From Ignavibacteriales bacterium (lineage in GTDB: Bacteria; Bacteroidota; Ignavibacteria; Ignavibacteriales; Ignavibacteriaceae), in NCBI GenBank assembly GCA_020061995.1, contig JAGUXE010000199.1, positions 1-23,917 on the forward strand: 23,917 nucleotides of DNA, in the 5' to 3' direction. The position numbers and the translations under genes were made by a program. The notes under the pieces were generated by a model. That model was not told where the DNA came from and did no database searches. It worked only from the letters and a program-made list of their open reading frames with translations. Shown in pieces: positions 16,422-23,917 of the stretch (the stretch's first letter is position 1; every line of letters starts with the position of its first letter).

Positions 16422-16663
16422 TCAACATGTTTTTATGTGTTGTTTAAGATTCAACAAGATACAAAATCAGATGTAAAATTAATAATTTGCAAGACTACTC
16501 TAATTCCATCACTTCAGAATTCTAATAAAAAGAAAAAAATGGCTCTTGTTATGATTGCAATAAGAATTCTTTTTTTTATATTTGTGCTACAGCCTAATTG
16601 TTCAAAATGAGAGTTTAAGGCTGCATCCGGTTAGAAAAACATTCCAAAAGAAATAAGGTTTAA
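16422..16663. other. 242-base non-coding gap between the racemase and the ligase cassette
   Basis: This is the largest gap in the window and the natural boundary between two transcription units. It holds an imperfect inverted repeat TTGTTTAA-ga-TTCAACAA (16440-16457), a palindrome AAGAATTCTT running into a T8 tract (16562-16577), and a 23-codon hydrophobic open frame (16539-16610) that overlaps this tract. None is convincing alone; a promoter for the downstream cassette is expected here but could not be identified. Confidence 0.4.
16655..16658 (+). promoter_or_regulatory. Ribosome-binding site AAGG that fixes a GTG start
   Basis: AAGG lies 5 bases before GTG at 16664. The codon immediately before that GTG is an in-frame TAA (16661-16663), so GTG is the earliest possible start. 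The next ATG would remove 18 residues of the N-terminal strand. Confidence 0.6.
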
Positions 16664-17386
16664 GTGAAAGAAGAATATCATAAGTGGTATACTCAATATC
16701 TTGATAGAGAGTTTGAGATGCTTGTATTTGGGCATGCCGGTTATCCTGTAATTCTATTCCCTACATCGAGGGGAAGATATTATCAGAATAAAGATTTTAA
16801 ATTGATAGAATCCGCATCCTACCTAATTGAACAAGGAAAGATTAAAATTTATTGTCCGGATGGAGTTGATGAATCAAGCTGGTATAATTATTCGATTCAT
16901 CCGTCAGATAGAGTTAAAACTCATATAGGATATGAAAACACAATATTATTTGATGTAGTCGAATATGCCCGATATGATACCGGTTTCGAAAAAGTGGCAG
17001 TAGCAGGATGCAGTTTTGGAGGTTATCATTCAGCCAATCTCGCATTTCGTCATCCCGACAAAGTCGGATATTTATTTACAATGGGAGGCGCATTCGATAT
17101 AAAACAGTTCATTATGGGTCACTATGATGAAAATTGTTATTTGAATAATCCACCCGATTATCTTCCTAATTTAACAGACACCTGGTTTTTAGATAAAATA
17201 AAGTCAATGGGGATTATTCTTGGTAGCGGTGAGTGGGATATGTGTTTGGATGAAAATGTAAAACTTTCAAATATCCTAAATAAAAAAGGGATTAACCACT
17301 GGCTCGATATTAAAAAATGGGCCGGGCACGATTGGAATTGGTGGCGAGAAATGTTCCCTCGTTATCTTAGTGAGATTAGGTATTAG
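16664..17386 (+). CDS. Alpha/beta hydrolase, esterase-like
   Basis: This 240-residue protein has an alpha/beta-hydrolase fold of the esterase D-like (putative esterase) type. The nucleophile elbow is GCSFGG (S117), and D192 (GEWDMC) and H222 (AGHDW) fit the acid and the base. The N-terminal block YTQYLDREFEMLVFGHAGYP resembles the family's first strands. No signal peptide is seen, so it is cytosolic. It uses a GTG start, forced by a TAA directly upstream. It leads a five-gene + strand run with ATP-grasp and carboxylate-amine ligases, 43 bases before the next gene. It may release, transfer or proof-read the acyl/peptidyl product of those ligases; the substrate is unknown. Confidence 0.85.
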   Translation: MKEEYHKWYTQYLDREFEMLVFGHAGYPVILFPTSRGRYYQNKDFKLIESASYLIEQGKIKIYCPDGVDESSWYNYSIHPSDRVKTHIGYENTILFDVVEYARYDTGFEKVAVAGCSFGGYHSANLAFRHPDKVGYLFTMGGAFDIKQFIMGHYDENCYLNNPPDYLPNLTDTWFLDKIKSMGIILGSGEWDMCLDENVKLSNILNKKGINHWLDIKKWAGHDWNWWREMFPRYLSEIRY

Positions 17387-17429
17387 TTCAGGAAAAGTAA
17401 ATTTAATTTATTAAAATAAAGGGTGGGCT

Positions 17430-18368
17430 ATGAAGAAAATCGGGATTCTTTTTGGGCAGGAGAATACATTCCCTCAAGCTTTTGTTGATCTTGTTAACGA
17501 GAAAAAAGAACCGGGAATAGTTGCAGAGTTTGTTTCGCTTGATAAAGTGATTCAAGGCGTTCCACTTGATTATGCAGTAATAATTGATCGTATATCGCAA
17601 GATGTTCCATTCTATCGTGCAATGCTTAAAAATACTGCGTTAATGGGAACGGCAGTTTTAAATAATCCATTCTGGTGGAGCGCTGATGACAAATTTTTTA
17701 ATAATGCTCTTGCACTTCAACACGGAGTTGCTGTTCCTAAAACTGTTATTCTTCCTTCAAAAAATCACCCTGATGATACAAATGAAAGATCATTCAGAAA
17801 TCTTGCTTATCCATTGGATTGGGAAGGAATATTCAATTATGTCGGGTTCCCTGCATTCTTCAAACCATTTGCAGGCGGTGGGTGGAAAAATGTTTATCGT
17901 GTTGAAAATGCTGAACAGTTCTACAAAGCATACGATGAAACAGGACAACTTGTAATGATGCTTCAAGAAGAAATCGTTTTTACGGAATATTATAGATGTT
18001 ATTGTCTTGACCGTAAAGATGTACATATTATGGAGTACGATCCTAAACAACCACATCATTTGAGGTACGTTCAAAATCCACTACCAAAAACCAAGGAAAT
18101 GATGGATACGCTTCGTAATGCGGTGCTTACTTTAAACAATGTATTGGGTTACGATTTTAATACCGTAGAATTGGCGGTTAGAGACGGCATTCCTTATGCA
18201 ATCGATTTTTGTAATCCAGCACCGGATGCCGATATCCATTCAGTTGGGCGAGAAAATTTTGAATGGATTGTAGAAGCAGCAGCGAATATGGCAATCAGAA
18301 GGGCGAAAGCACATAAAGAAGGCAAATTTAATACTACCTGGGGCGAGTTCGTTAAGAAATCGTTTTAA
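17430..18368 (+). CDS. ATP-grasp ligase (RimK/D-Ala-D-Ala-ligase-like)
   Basis: This 312-residue protein shows ATP-grasp features in order: D87-K88 at the start of the ATP-binding subdomain, FFKPFAGGGWKNV (K145 plus glycine-rich loop 149-151), MLQEEI (about 177-182; adenine-binding strand and Glu), and VELAVRDGIPYAIDFCNPAP (E247, D259, N262 as Mg-ATP ligands). Such enzymes activate a carboxylate as acyl phosphate and join it to an amine, or occasionally to a thiol or imine. It has no signal peptide. A gggtggg site precedes ATG. A strong hairpin follows its stop, separating it from the YbdK-like gene. The substrate cannot be read from the sequence. It lacks a Mur-ligase domain, so it is not cyanophycin synthetase. 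Confidence 0.87.
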   Translation: MKKIGILFGQENTFPQAFVDLVNEKKEPGIVAEFVSLDKVIQGVPLDYAVIIDRISQDVPFYRAMLKNTALMGTAVLNNPFWWSADDKFFNNALALQHGVAVPKTVILPSKNHPDDTNERSFRNLAYPLDWEGIFNYVGFPAFFKPFAGGGWKNVYRVENAEQFYKAYDETGQLVMMLQEEIVFTEYYRCYCLDRKDVHIMEYDPKQPHHLRYVQNPLPKTKEMMDTLRNAVLTLNNVLGYDFNTVELAVRDGIPYAIDFCNPAPDADIHSVGRENFEWIVEAAANMAIRRAKAHKEGKFNTTWGEFVKKSF

Positions 18369-18380
18369 TATTTTTTTTAC

Positions 18381-18413
18381 TGAGATGATAATGGTCTACA
18401 CATTATCATCTCA
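18381..18413 (+). terminator. 13-bp perfect hairpin, intrinsic terminator or attenuator
   Basis: TGAGATGATAATG (18381-18393) pairs perfectly with CATTATCATCTCA (18401-18413) around a 7-base loop, followed by TCTTTT. It sits 12 bases after the ATP-grasp stop and 51 bases before the next start. The stem is AT-rich and the U-tract short and interrupted, so partial read-through into the downstream ligase genes is plausible. Confidence 0.55.
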
Positions 18414-18464
18414 TCTTTTAAAATGTGTGTTGAAATAATATAACAAAACTTATTTGGGATAGTT

Positions 18465-19577
18465 ATGGCTGAAAAAAATCTATTTACGCTTGGAGTTGAA
18501 GAGGAATTCCAAATTGTTGATCCTGTTACACGAGAACTGCGTTCTCACATTCAACAAATAATTGATGAAGGCAAAATGACTCTTCATGAACAGGTTAAAG
18601 CCGAAATGCATCAATCTGTTGTTGAAATGGGGACGGAAGTATGTCAAGATATTACTGAAGCGAGAAGGGAAGTAACCAAGCTTAGAACTGAACTTGCAAA
18701 GTTGGCAATAAAAAATGGATTAAGAATTGCAGCCGCAGGAACTCACCCTTTTTCTCATTGGAAAGATCAAAAGATTACAGAACATCCGCGCTATAAGCAA
18801 GTTGTTGATGATATGCAGCAAGTTGCAAGAGCAAATCTGATTTTCGGTTTGCATGTTCATGTTGGTATTGATGATAGAGAACTTGCAATTCATATAATGA
18901 ATGCTGCACGATATTTCCTGCCTCATATTTTTGCACTATCAACCAACTCACCATTTTGGCTTGGAAGAAATACAGGGTTTAAATCCTACCGCGTAAAAGT
19001 TTTCGATCGATTTCCAAGGACAGGAATCCCTGATTATTTTAACAGTGTTTCAGAATATGATAATTATATTAATCTTCTTATAAAAACAAATTGCATAGAT
19101 AACGCAAAAAAAGTTTGGTGGGATATAAGAATGCATCCTTTCTTTAGTACACTTGAATTCCGTATTTGCGATATCCCAATGCGTGTCGACGAAACAATTG
19201 CTCTCGCAGCATTGATGCAGGCAGTTGTAGCAAAATTGTACAAGCTGATTCGGCAAAATCTTGGTTTCCGTTTATACAGACGAGCACTGATTTCTGAAAA
19301 TAAATGGCGTGCAAGCCGCTATGGTATTGGTGGAAAACTTATAGACTTCGGTAAAAAAGAAGAAGTCCCAACAATGGATTTGATTAATGAATTACTCGAA
19401 TTTGTTGATGATGTTGTCGATGAACTCGGCAGCCGTAAAGAATTAGATTATATTCAAGAAATAATTAAAATGGGAACCGGTGCAGATCGACAGATTGCCG
19501 TTTGGGAACAATCCTATGATACCAAAAATGTAGTCGATTTAATTATAGATGAAACTCATCATGGACTCGCAATTTAA
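18465..19577 (+). CDS. Carboxylate-amine ligase, YbdK type (glutamate-cysteine ligase family 2)
   Basis: This 370-residue protein of the GCS2/YbdK family (glutamine-synthetase-like fold) starts with the N-terminal FTLGVEEEFQIVDP (Glu residues 12-14, Mg-ATP binding). It also has GLHVHVGI (about 128-135), the RMHPFFSTLEFRICDIP strand (about 222-238) and a C-terminal helical region. Length matches the family (about 370). E. coli YbdK has weak glutamate-cysteine ligase activity, but most members have unknown substrates; the reaction class is ATP-dependent amide formation. It is cytosolic. It is followed 15 bases later by a glutamine amidotransferase and then an ATP-grasp-like gene, so it is probably one step in a peptide or amide pathway rather than glutathione synthesis. 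Confidence 0.9.
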   Translation: MAEKNLFTLGVEEEFQIVDPVTRELRSHIQQIIDEGKMTLHEQVKAEMHQSVVEMGTEVCQDITEARREVTKLRTELAKLAIKNGLRIAAAGTHPFSHWKDQKITEHPRYKQVVDDMQQVARANLIFGLHVHVGIDDRELAIHIMNAARYFLPHIFALSTNSPFWLGRNTGFKSYRVKVFDRFPRTGIPDYFNSVSEYDNYINLLIKTNCIDNAKKVWWDIRMHPFFSTLEFRICDIPMRVDETIALAALMQAVVAKLYKLIRQNLGFRLYRRALISENKWRASRYGIGGKLIDFGKKEEVPTMDLINELLEFVDDVVDELGSRKELDYIQEIIKMGTGADRQIAVWEQSYDTKNVVDLIIDETHHGLAI

Positions 19578-19592
19578 TATAAAAGTGATTTA

Positions 19593-20423
19593 ATGACTCA
19601 ATATAAAATTAGAACTGCTGTTATAGATTTATACAATAATGAACGTAATGAGGGGATGAGATGTATTAAAGAAATTATCTCTGATTCCAACAAGCGATTC
19701 GAAAATGCAACCATTTATTATGATATTTTTAATGCACGCCACAGAGGAGAAATTCCCGATTTATCTTATGACATTTATATTTCATCAGGCGGACCCGGTG
19801 ATCCATTTGATGGTGAAGGAACAAAATGGGAATCTGATTATTTTAGTCTGATAGATAAGATTCGTGAGAATAATGAAAATCCTTCAAATAGGAAGAAATA
19901 TATTTTCTTCATTTGTCACTCATTTCAACTTATGAGTCGTTATTTTAAATTTGCTGAGGTAACTACTCGCCCAAAAAGATCATTTGGAATTCTTCCAATC
20001 GAAAGAACCGAATCAGGCGCCGTTGATCCAATATTAAAGCACCTTTCTAACCCTTTTTATGCGGCGGATTTTAGACAATATCAAGTCGTCAATCCAAATT
20101 ATGATAGGTTGAAGGAACTTAATGCTTCAATTCTATCAATGGAAATTTTGCCCGAAAATGAAAAAATTACTCCGGCATTAATGGCTGTTAGAATTTCTAA
20201 TGAAATTGTAGGAACACAATTTCATCCTGAAGCCGATCCAGAAAGTATGATGTATCACTTTAAGCAACCCGAACGGAAATTACAAGTAACTGAGCGTTAC
20301 GGTGAAGCAATGTACCACGAAATGTTGAGTTACATTGAACATCCCGATAAAATTAAATTGACAAGAAAATCAGTCCTCCCAGGTTTTCTCGACAATGCTA
20401 TACAATCAATAATTATTAGGTAA
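19593..20423 (+). CDS. Class I glutamine amidotransferase-like protein
   Basis: This 276-residue protein has a class I GATase fold: the oxyanion strand ISSGGPGDP (about 63-71), the nucleophile elbow FFICHSFQLM with C109, and GTQFHPEADP with H211 and E213, giving a complete Cys-His-Glu triad. The elbow C-H-S-F-Q differs from the usual G-x-C-x-G-H-Q, with Phe and Ser where Gly is normal. Activity may therefore be specialised, for example hydrolysis of a gamma-glutamyl or amide bond rather than ammonia transfer. No synthetase domain is fused. A gap of 15 bases follows the YbdK gene, and only 2 bases separate its stop from the next start, so it is almost certainly co-translated with both. Confidence 0.87.
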   Translation: MTQYKIRTAVIDLYNNERNEGMRCIKEIISDSNKRFENATIYYDIFNARHRGEIPDLSYDIYISSGGPGDPFDGEGTKWESDYFSLIDKIRENNENPSNRKKYIFFICHSFQLMSRYFKFAEVTTRPKRSFGILPIERTESGAVDPILKHLSNPFYAADFRQYQVVNPNYDRLKELNASILSMEILPENEKITPALMAVRISNEIVGTQFHPEADPESMMYHFKQPERKLQVTERYGEAMYHEMLSYIEHPDKIKLTRKSVLPGFLDNAIQSIIIR

Positions 20424-20425
20424 AA

Positions 20426-21598
20426 ATGATTTTAGAACTTAGGGAAGAATACAACAAAAGTTTTTCTGAAGAAAAGTATAATAATTTTCTATCGGACTTG
20501 AATTCACAGCTAAAGTTTCCGGCTGATTTTCGTGTAGCAGAAACCCCACTATTTCTTTCTTCTAATGCCGTTAAAGAACTTGAAACAGCTTGTGAATCAA
20601 TAATCACTCAACTAAAAACTGAACAATATACTGAATATTGTAAAAAAGCTATTCCTGACGGACTCAATGTCCCTAATGAAGACACACATCCTATCTTTTT
20701 ACAAATTGATTTTGCACTATGTTATGATGAGGATGGAAATATTCTCCCAAAATTAATTGAGTTACAAGGGTTTCCTTCCCTCTACGGTTTTCAATATTAT
20801 CTATCGAAAACCATAAAAAAGCATTTCCCGATAACTCAAAACATGACAAATTATTTCAGCAAATTTAATGATGATTTTTATAAGATATCATTCAAAGATA
20901 TTCTATTAGGAAATTCAGATCCGGGAAATGTGATTTTACTTGAAATCGAACCCGATAAACAAAAAACGAGGATTGATTTTGCAGCAACTGAAGAAATCAC
21001 AGGGGTTAAATCGATTTGTATATCGGAAATATTCAAAGAGGGTAAAAAACTATTTTATAGAAGCGAAGGAAAGCTAGTTCCAATCGAACGAATCTATAAT
21101 CGGGTTATATATGATGAGCTTACCAGAAAAAACTTTTCGACAGGATTTAATTTTACTGATGAACTTGATGTAACCTGGGTTGGGCACCCCAATTGGTTCT
21201 TCAAAGTGAGTAAATATACTTTGCCTTTTTTAACCGGGAAGAATATACCTAACTCTTTTTTCCTGAATGAATTAAATAATTACCCTGAAGACATTAATAA
21301 TTATGTGCTTAAGCCTTTATTCTCATTTGCAGGTCTTGGTGTTGAAATCGACTTAACAAAAGAGCGCCTTGACGCAATCGAAAATAGAGATAGCTACATC
21401 CTCCAACAAAAAATTGATTATGCACCATTAATTAAAACTCCCGATGGATATTCAAAAGTTGAAATTCGAATGATGTATCTGTGGAAAGATGAACCGTTAT
21501 TGGTTAATAATCTGATTCGGATGAGCAAAGGAAAAATGATGGGAGTTGATTTTAATAAAAATAAAACTTGGGTAGGTTCAAGTTGCGCTTTTTATTGA
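20426..21598 (+). CDS. Divergent ATP-grasp-like amide ligase
   Basis: This 390-residue protein is probably a distant ATP-grasp enzyme. An acidic N-terminal lid region comes first, then LIELQGFPSLYGFQ (about 110-123) and IERIYNRVIYDEL (about 220-232). NYVLKPLFSFAGLGVEI (about 292-308) supplies a lysine and a glycine-rich loop of the kind that binds ATP, followed by YILQQKI and VEIRMMYLW (about 324-353), placed like the adenine- and metal-binding strands. Segment order is reminiscent of glutathionylspermidine-synthase-like or permuted ATP-grasp proteins, but I cannot assign a subfamily. It is cytosolic. It starts 2 bases after the amidotransferase and is the last gene of the cassette. The enzyme class is a reasonable inference; the substrate is unknown. 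Confidence 0.65.
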   Translation: MILELREEYNKSFSEEKYNNFLSDLNSQLKFPADFRVAETPLFLSSNAVKELETACESIITQLKTEQYTEYCKKAIPDGLNVPNEDTHPIFLQIDFALCYDEDGNILPKLIELQGFPSLYGFQYYLSKTIKKHFPITQNMTNYFSKFNDDFYKISFKDILLGNSDPGNVILLEIEPDKQKTRIDFAATEEITGVKSICISEIFKEGKKLFYRSEGKLVPIERIYNRVIYDELTRKNFSTGFNFTDELDVTWVGHPNWFFKVSKYTLPFLTGKNIPNSFFLNELNNYPEDINNYVLKPLFSFAGLGVEIDLTKERLDAIENRDSYILQQKIDYAPLIKTPDGYSKVEIRMMYLWKDEPLLVNNLIRMSKGKMMGVDFNKNKTWVGSSCAFY

Positions 21599-21635
21599 TA
21601 GACCAACACTACCTAATTAATCCTGAATAAAAACA

Positions 21636-21660
21636 TCTAGAAAAAAATATTTCTTTTAGA
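21636..21660 (+). terminator. AT-rich imperfect hairpin after the ligase cassette
   Basis: TCTAGAAAAAAATA.. and ..TTTCTTTTAGA can fold with one wobble and one mismatch in the 162-base gap before the GH13 gene. It is weak and lacks a downstream U-tract (gattcccc follows), so it is only a candidate end of the upstream unit. Confidence 0.2.
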
Positions 21661-21760
21661 GATTCCCCCTTCTATTTTCTTCAAATTTGTTATATTTCTT
21701 AACAGAACTGAATAAAAATTTTTAATTGCTAGCAATTCTCTATTTGCCGGAGACAATTTT

Positions 21761-23917
21761 ATGCTTAAACATAATTCCCCAAAAATAAAACAACCGAAAT
21801 ATTATTTTCACGTTTCAAAAACTTCACGTGAAAAATATAAGTTTGAAGAAAATCTTTATAGCATAACCGGCGATTTAATCGTTGCAGATTTTGCTGCTGC
21901 GAGACTTCTTTCACAAAAAATAAATGACTACCGTAAACAAAACGGAATTTTAGATTCTTTTGTTACCCCCGGACAAATAAATGCAATTGGTTTACTTCAC
22001 GAAATTTTTCATTTCATTATTCGACAATATGAAGAAAATGAGAATCCGGGTGTTTTTGAACGGAGCATTATATTCTTTAAAGAAAACATTGGAATTGAGA
22101 ATCTTGAACAAACCTTAAAAACCTTCGTCGAAGAATTTCCTCCACTACCTGTGCAAAGAAAAGAAATTACTACTGAAAATTACATAAATGGCTTTACCGG
22201 AATTAAAGCAAACAGAGAAATAATTATTGAAGAGATTATTCTTTTGCATCTTGAAAATCTAAATCCTGCTTTTATTCAATTAAAAGATTTGTTTGATGAT
22301 AAACCGCTTATCGAAAAATCCTCTTACAATAAAATATTGGAAACATCAGAACTGTTTTTTGAAAAAGAAAAACCTTTAAGTATTGAAAATCTTCCTTTGT
22401 TGACTTCATTGAAGAGACCGATTCTTACGAATCCGGATAATGCTGAAGCCCAACTTGATTACATCAAGAATAACTGGCATGTTAAAGTGAGTGAGAAATT
22501 TTTAGCAAAATTGTTAGGTAGTAAAGACCTTATATACGAAGATGCAAAACTTTTTATACAACATGGCGGCGTTGGTACTCCTCCTGTACCAGAATATTTT
22601 CCGAAATTGTCAGCTGAGGCATTTACTGAATTAAAGGGAAGTATTAAAAAAGGTGAATCCGCTTTGGATGATGAGGTTTCTCTAAGTTACTTTGAACCGG
22701 AACAATTTACAGTTGATACTCATTGGATGCCCCAAGTTGTAATGATTGCAAAAAACACTTTTGTTTGGTTAAATCAACTTTCCAGGAAATATCAAATAGA
22801 AATTAAAAGATTAGATCAAATTCCCGATGAAGAACTTGATCAATTAGCAAGATGGAATTTTACCTCGTTGTGGTTAATTGGACTTTGGGAAAGAAGTGCT
22901 GCTTCACAAAAGATTAAACAGTTTTGTGGAAATCCTGATGCAGCTTCTTCTGCATATTCACTTTTTGATTATATTGTTGCTAATGAACTTGGTGGCGAAG
23001 AGGCTTTCCAAAACTTAAAATATCGATGCTGGGTAAGAGGGATAAGACTCGCTAGCGATATGGTTCCAAATCATACAGGAATATTTTCACAATGGATTCT
23101 CAATCATCCCGACTATTTTATTCAGGCTAAAACACCCCCTTATCCTAATTATGCATTCACGGGACCCGATCTTTCTGATGATTCTTCTATTCAAATTCGA
23201 ATTGAAGATAGATATTATTCAAAACAGGATGCAGCCGTTGTTTTTCAGATGATTGATAATCGTACAGGCGAAACGCGATATATTTATCACGGTAATGATG
23301 GTACTAACATGCCATGGAACGATACAGCACAATTGAATTTACTAAATCCTGAAGTTCGCGAATCACTCATACAGATGATTATGCACGTTGCAAGAAAAAC
23401 ATCAATAATTAGGTTTGATGCTGCAATGACATTGACTAAGAAACATTATTCGCGTCTATGGTTTCCACAACCGGGACTCGGCGGAGCTATACCTTCACGT
23501 TCCGATTATTCTATGACACGTAATATGTTCGATTCACTAATGCCTGCTGAGTTCTGGCGTGAAGTTGTTGATAGAATTAATAACGAAATGCCAAACACAC
23601 TTCTATTAGCAGAAGCATTCTGGTTGATGGAAGGTTACTTTGTAAGGTCACTCGGTATGCACCGAGTTTACAACAGCGCTTTTATGCATATGTTCATGAA
23701 AGAAGAAAATGCAAAGTATCGTCAACTTATTACCAACACACTTGAGTTCAATCCGGAAATATTAAAAAGATATGTTAACTTCATGAGTAATCCGGATGAA
23801 GAAACAGCCGTTAATCAATTTGGCAAGGGTGATAAGTATTTCGGTATTTCAGTGATGATGGTAACCCTTCCCGGGCTACCTATGTTTGCTCACGGACAAA
23901 TTGAGGGGTTCACTGAA
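21761..23917 (+). CDS. GH13 alpha-amylase-family glycoside hydrolase (3'-truncated)
   Basis: The frame is open from ATG at 21761 (ggag at 21749-21752) through the end of the window, giving 719 codons with no stop. GH13 conserved regions can be seen: region I DMVPNH (D433-H438), region II IRFDAAM (R551, nucleophile D553), region III LLAEAFW (acid/base E618), and region IV with N677-P678-D679 where N-H-D is usual, so the stabilising Asp is kept but the His is Pro. About 400 residues precede the barrel (which starts near TVDTHWMPQV), far more than in ordinary amylases. No signal peptide is apparent, so it is probably cytosolic and acts on glycogen, maltodextrin or trehalose-like glucans. The last codons (LPGLPMFAHGQIEGFTE) lie near the end of the barrel, so C-terminal domains are missing. 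It has its own gap and is probably unrelated to the upstream cassette. Confidence 0.9.
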   Translation, partial: MLKHNSPKIKQPKYYFHVSKTSREKYKFEENLYSITGDLIVADFAAARLLSQKINDYRKQNGILDSFVTPGQINAIGLLHEIFHFIIRQYEENENPGVFERSIIFFKENIGIENLEQTLKTFVEEFPPLPVQRKEITTENYINGFTGIKANREIIIEEIILLHLENLNPAFIQLKDLFDDKPLIEKSSYNKILETSELFFEKEKPLSIENLPLLTSLKRPILTNPDNAEAQLDYIKNNWHVKVSEKFLAKLLGSKDLIYEDAKLFIQHGGVGTPPVPEYFPKLSAEAFTELKGSIKKGESALDDEVSLSYFEPEQFTVDTHWMPQVVMIAKNTFVWLNQLSRKYQIEIKRLDQIPDEELDQLARWNFTSLWLIGLWERSAASQKIKQFCGNPDAASSAYSLFDYIVANELGGEEAFQNLKYRCWVRGIRLASDMVPNHTGIFSQWILNHPDYFIQAKTPPYPNYAFTGPDLSDDSSIQIRIEDRYYSKQDAAVVFQMIDNRTGETRYIYHGNDGTNMPWNDTAQLNLLNPEVRESLIQMIMHVARKTSIIRFDAAMTLTKKHYSRLWFPQPGLGGAIPSRSDYSMTRNMFDSLMPAEFWREVVDRINNEMPNTLLLAEAFWLMEGYFVRSLGMHRVYNSAFMHMFMKEENAKYRQLITNTLEFNPEILKRYVNFMSNPDEETAVNQFGKGDKYFGISVMMVTLPGLPMFAHGQIEGFTE

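Noticed and set aside
16562..16577. AAGAATTCTT followed by T8 as an intrinsic terminator
   Set aside because: The stem would be at most a few A/T pairs without a loop, too weak to call.
16539..16610. 23-codon hydrophobic open frame resembling a lipoprotein signal peptide remnant
   Set aside because: No ribosome-binding site, AT-rich sequence favours Phe/Ile/Leu codons by chance, and no continuation after the stop shows a decayed gene.
17430..18368. Cyanophycin synthetase as the identity of the ATP-grasp gene
   Set aside because: Only 312 residues and no Mur-ligase domain; cyanophycin synthetase is a much larger two-domain ligase.
21680..21700. TATATTTC as a promoter -7 element before the GH13 gene
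   Set aside because: No TTTG-like element at the required upstream distance.

Overview
The window is low-GC, almost gap-free bacterial DNA with every recognisable gene on the + strand. Several secreted proteins end in a type IX secretion (T9SS) type A sorting domain of the form QNYPNPFNPTTKI...G.EV..L...G.Y.....LIK, and there is a PorV/PorQ-family protein. Together with the AT-rich codon use, this suggests the Ignavibacteria/Chlorobi side of the Bacteroidota superphylum. That placement is inferred from protein style, not from a marker gene.

Region 1 (1-4358) opens with the 3' part of an intracellular-type cyanophycinase. It overlaps by ATGA with a YfcC/DcuC-family carrier, followed by two tandem paralogous T9SS-exported beta-rich proteins. 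Region 2 (4359-15248) has a MurR/RpiR-type regulator preceded by a striking two-dyad hairpin. It then has a TonB-dependent receptor, a 910-residue exported protein, a PorV/PorQ-like outer-membrane protein, a second cyanophycinase that is secreted and T9SS-tagged, and an M14 zinc carboxypeptidase with a signal peptide. Region 3 (15318-16421) is an enolase-superfamily enzyme of the N-succinylamino acid racemase / o-succinylbenzoate synthase type.

Read together, 1-16421 looks like a scavenging locus for cyanophycin (multi-L-arginyl-poly-L-aspartate) or a similar polypeptide. A surface cyanophycinase would cut polymer outside the cell, a periplasmic carboxypeptidase could trim products, TonB and YfcC proteins would import them, and the cytosolic cyanophycinase would act inside. 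The enzyme that splits beta-Asp-Arg (isoaspartyl dipeptidase, isoaspartyl aminopeptidase or CphZ type) is not in the window. The most novel-looking single item is the secreted cyanophycinase: its residues about 330-530 appear to be a second, catalytically degenerate cyanophycinase domain.

Region 4 (16664-21598) is a separate five-gene cassette: alpha/beta hydrolase, ATP-grasp ligase, YbdK-type carboxylate-amine ligase, class I glutamine amidotransferase and a second, divergent ATP-grasp-like ligase. Spacing is tight except at a 13-bp hairpin between the second and third genes. It looks like a pathway for an unidentified small peptide or amide metabolite. Region 5 (21761-end) is the first 719 codons of a large GH13 alpha-amylase-family enzyme, cut off by the window edge.

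No tRNA, rRNA, CRISPR array or insertion sequence was recognised, and no intergenic stretch exceeds 300 bases.
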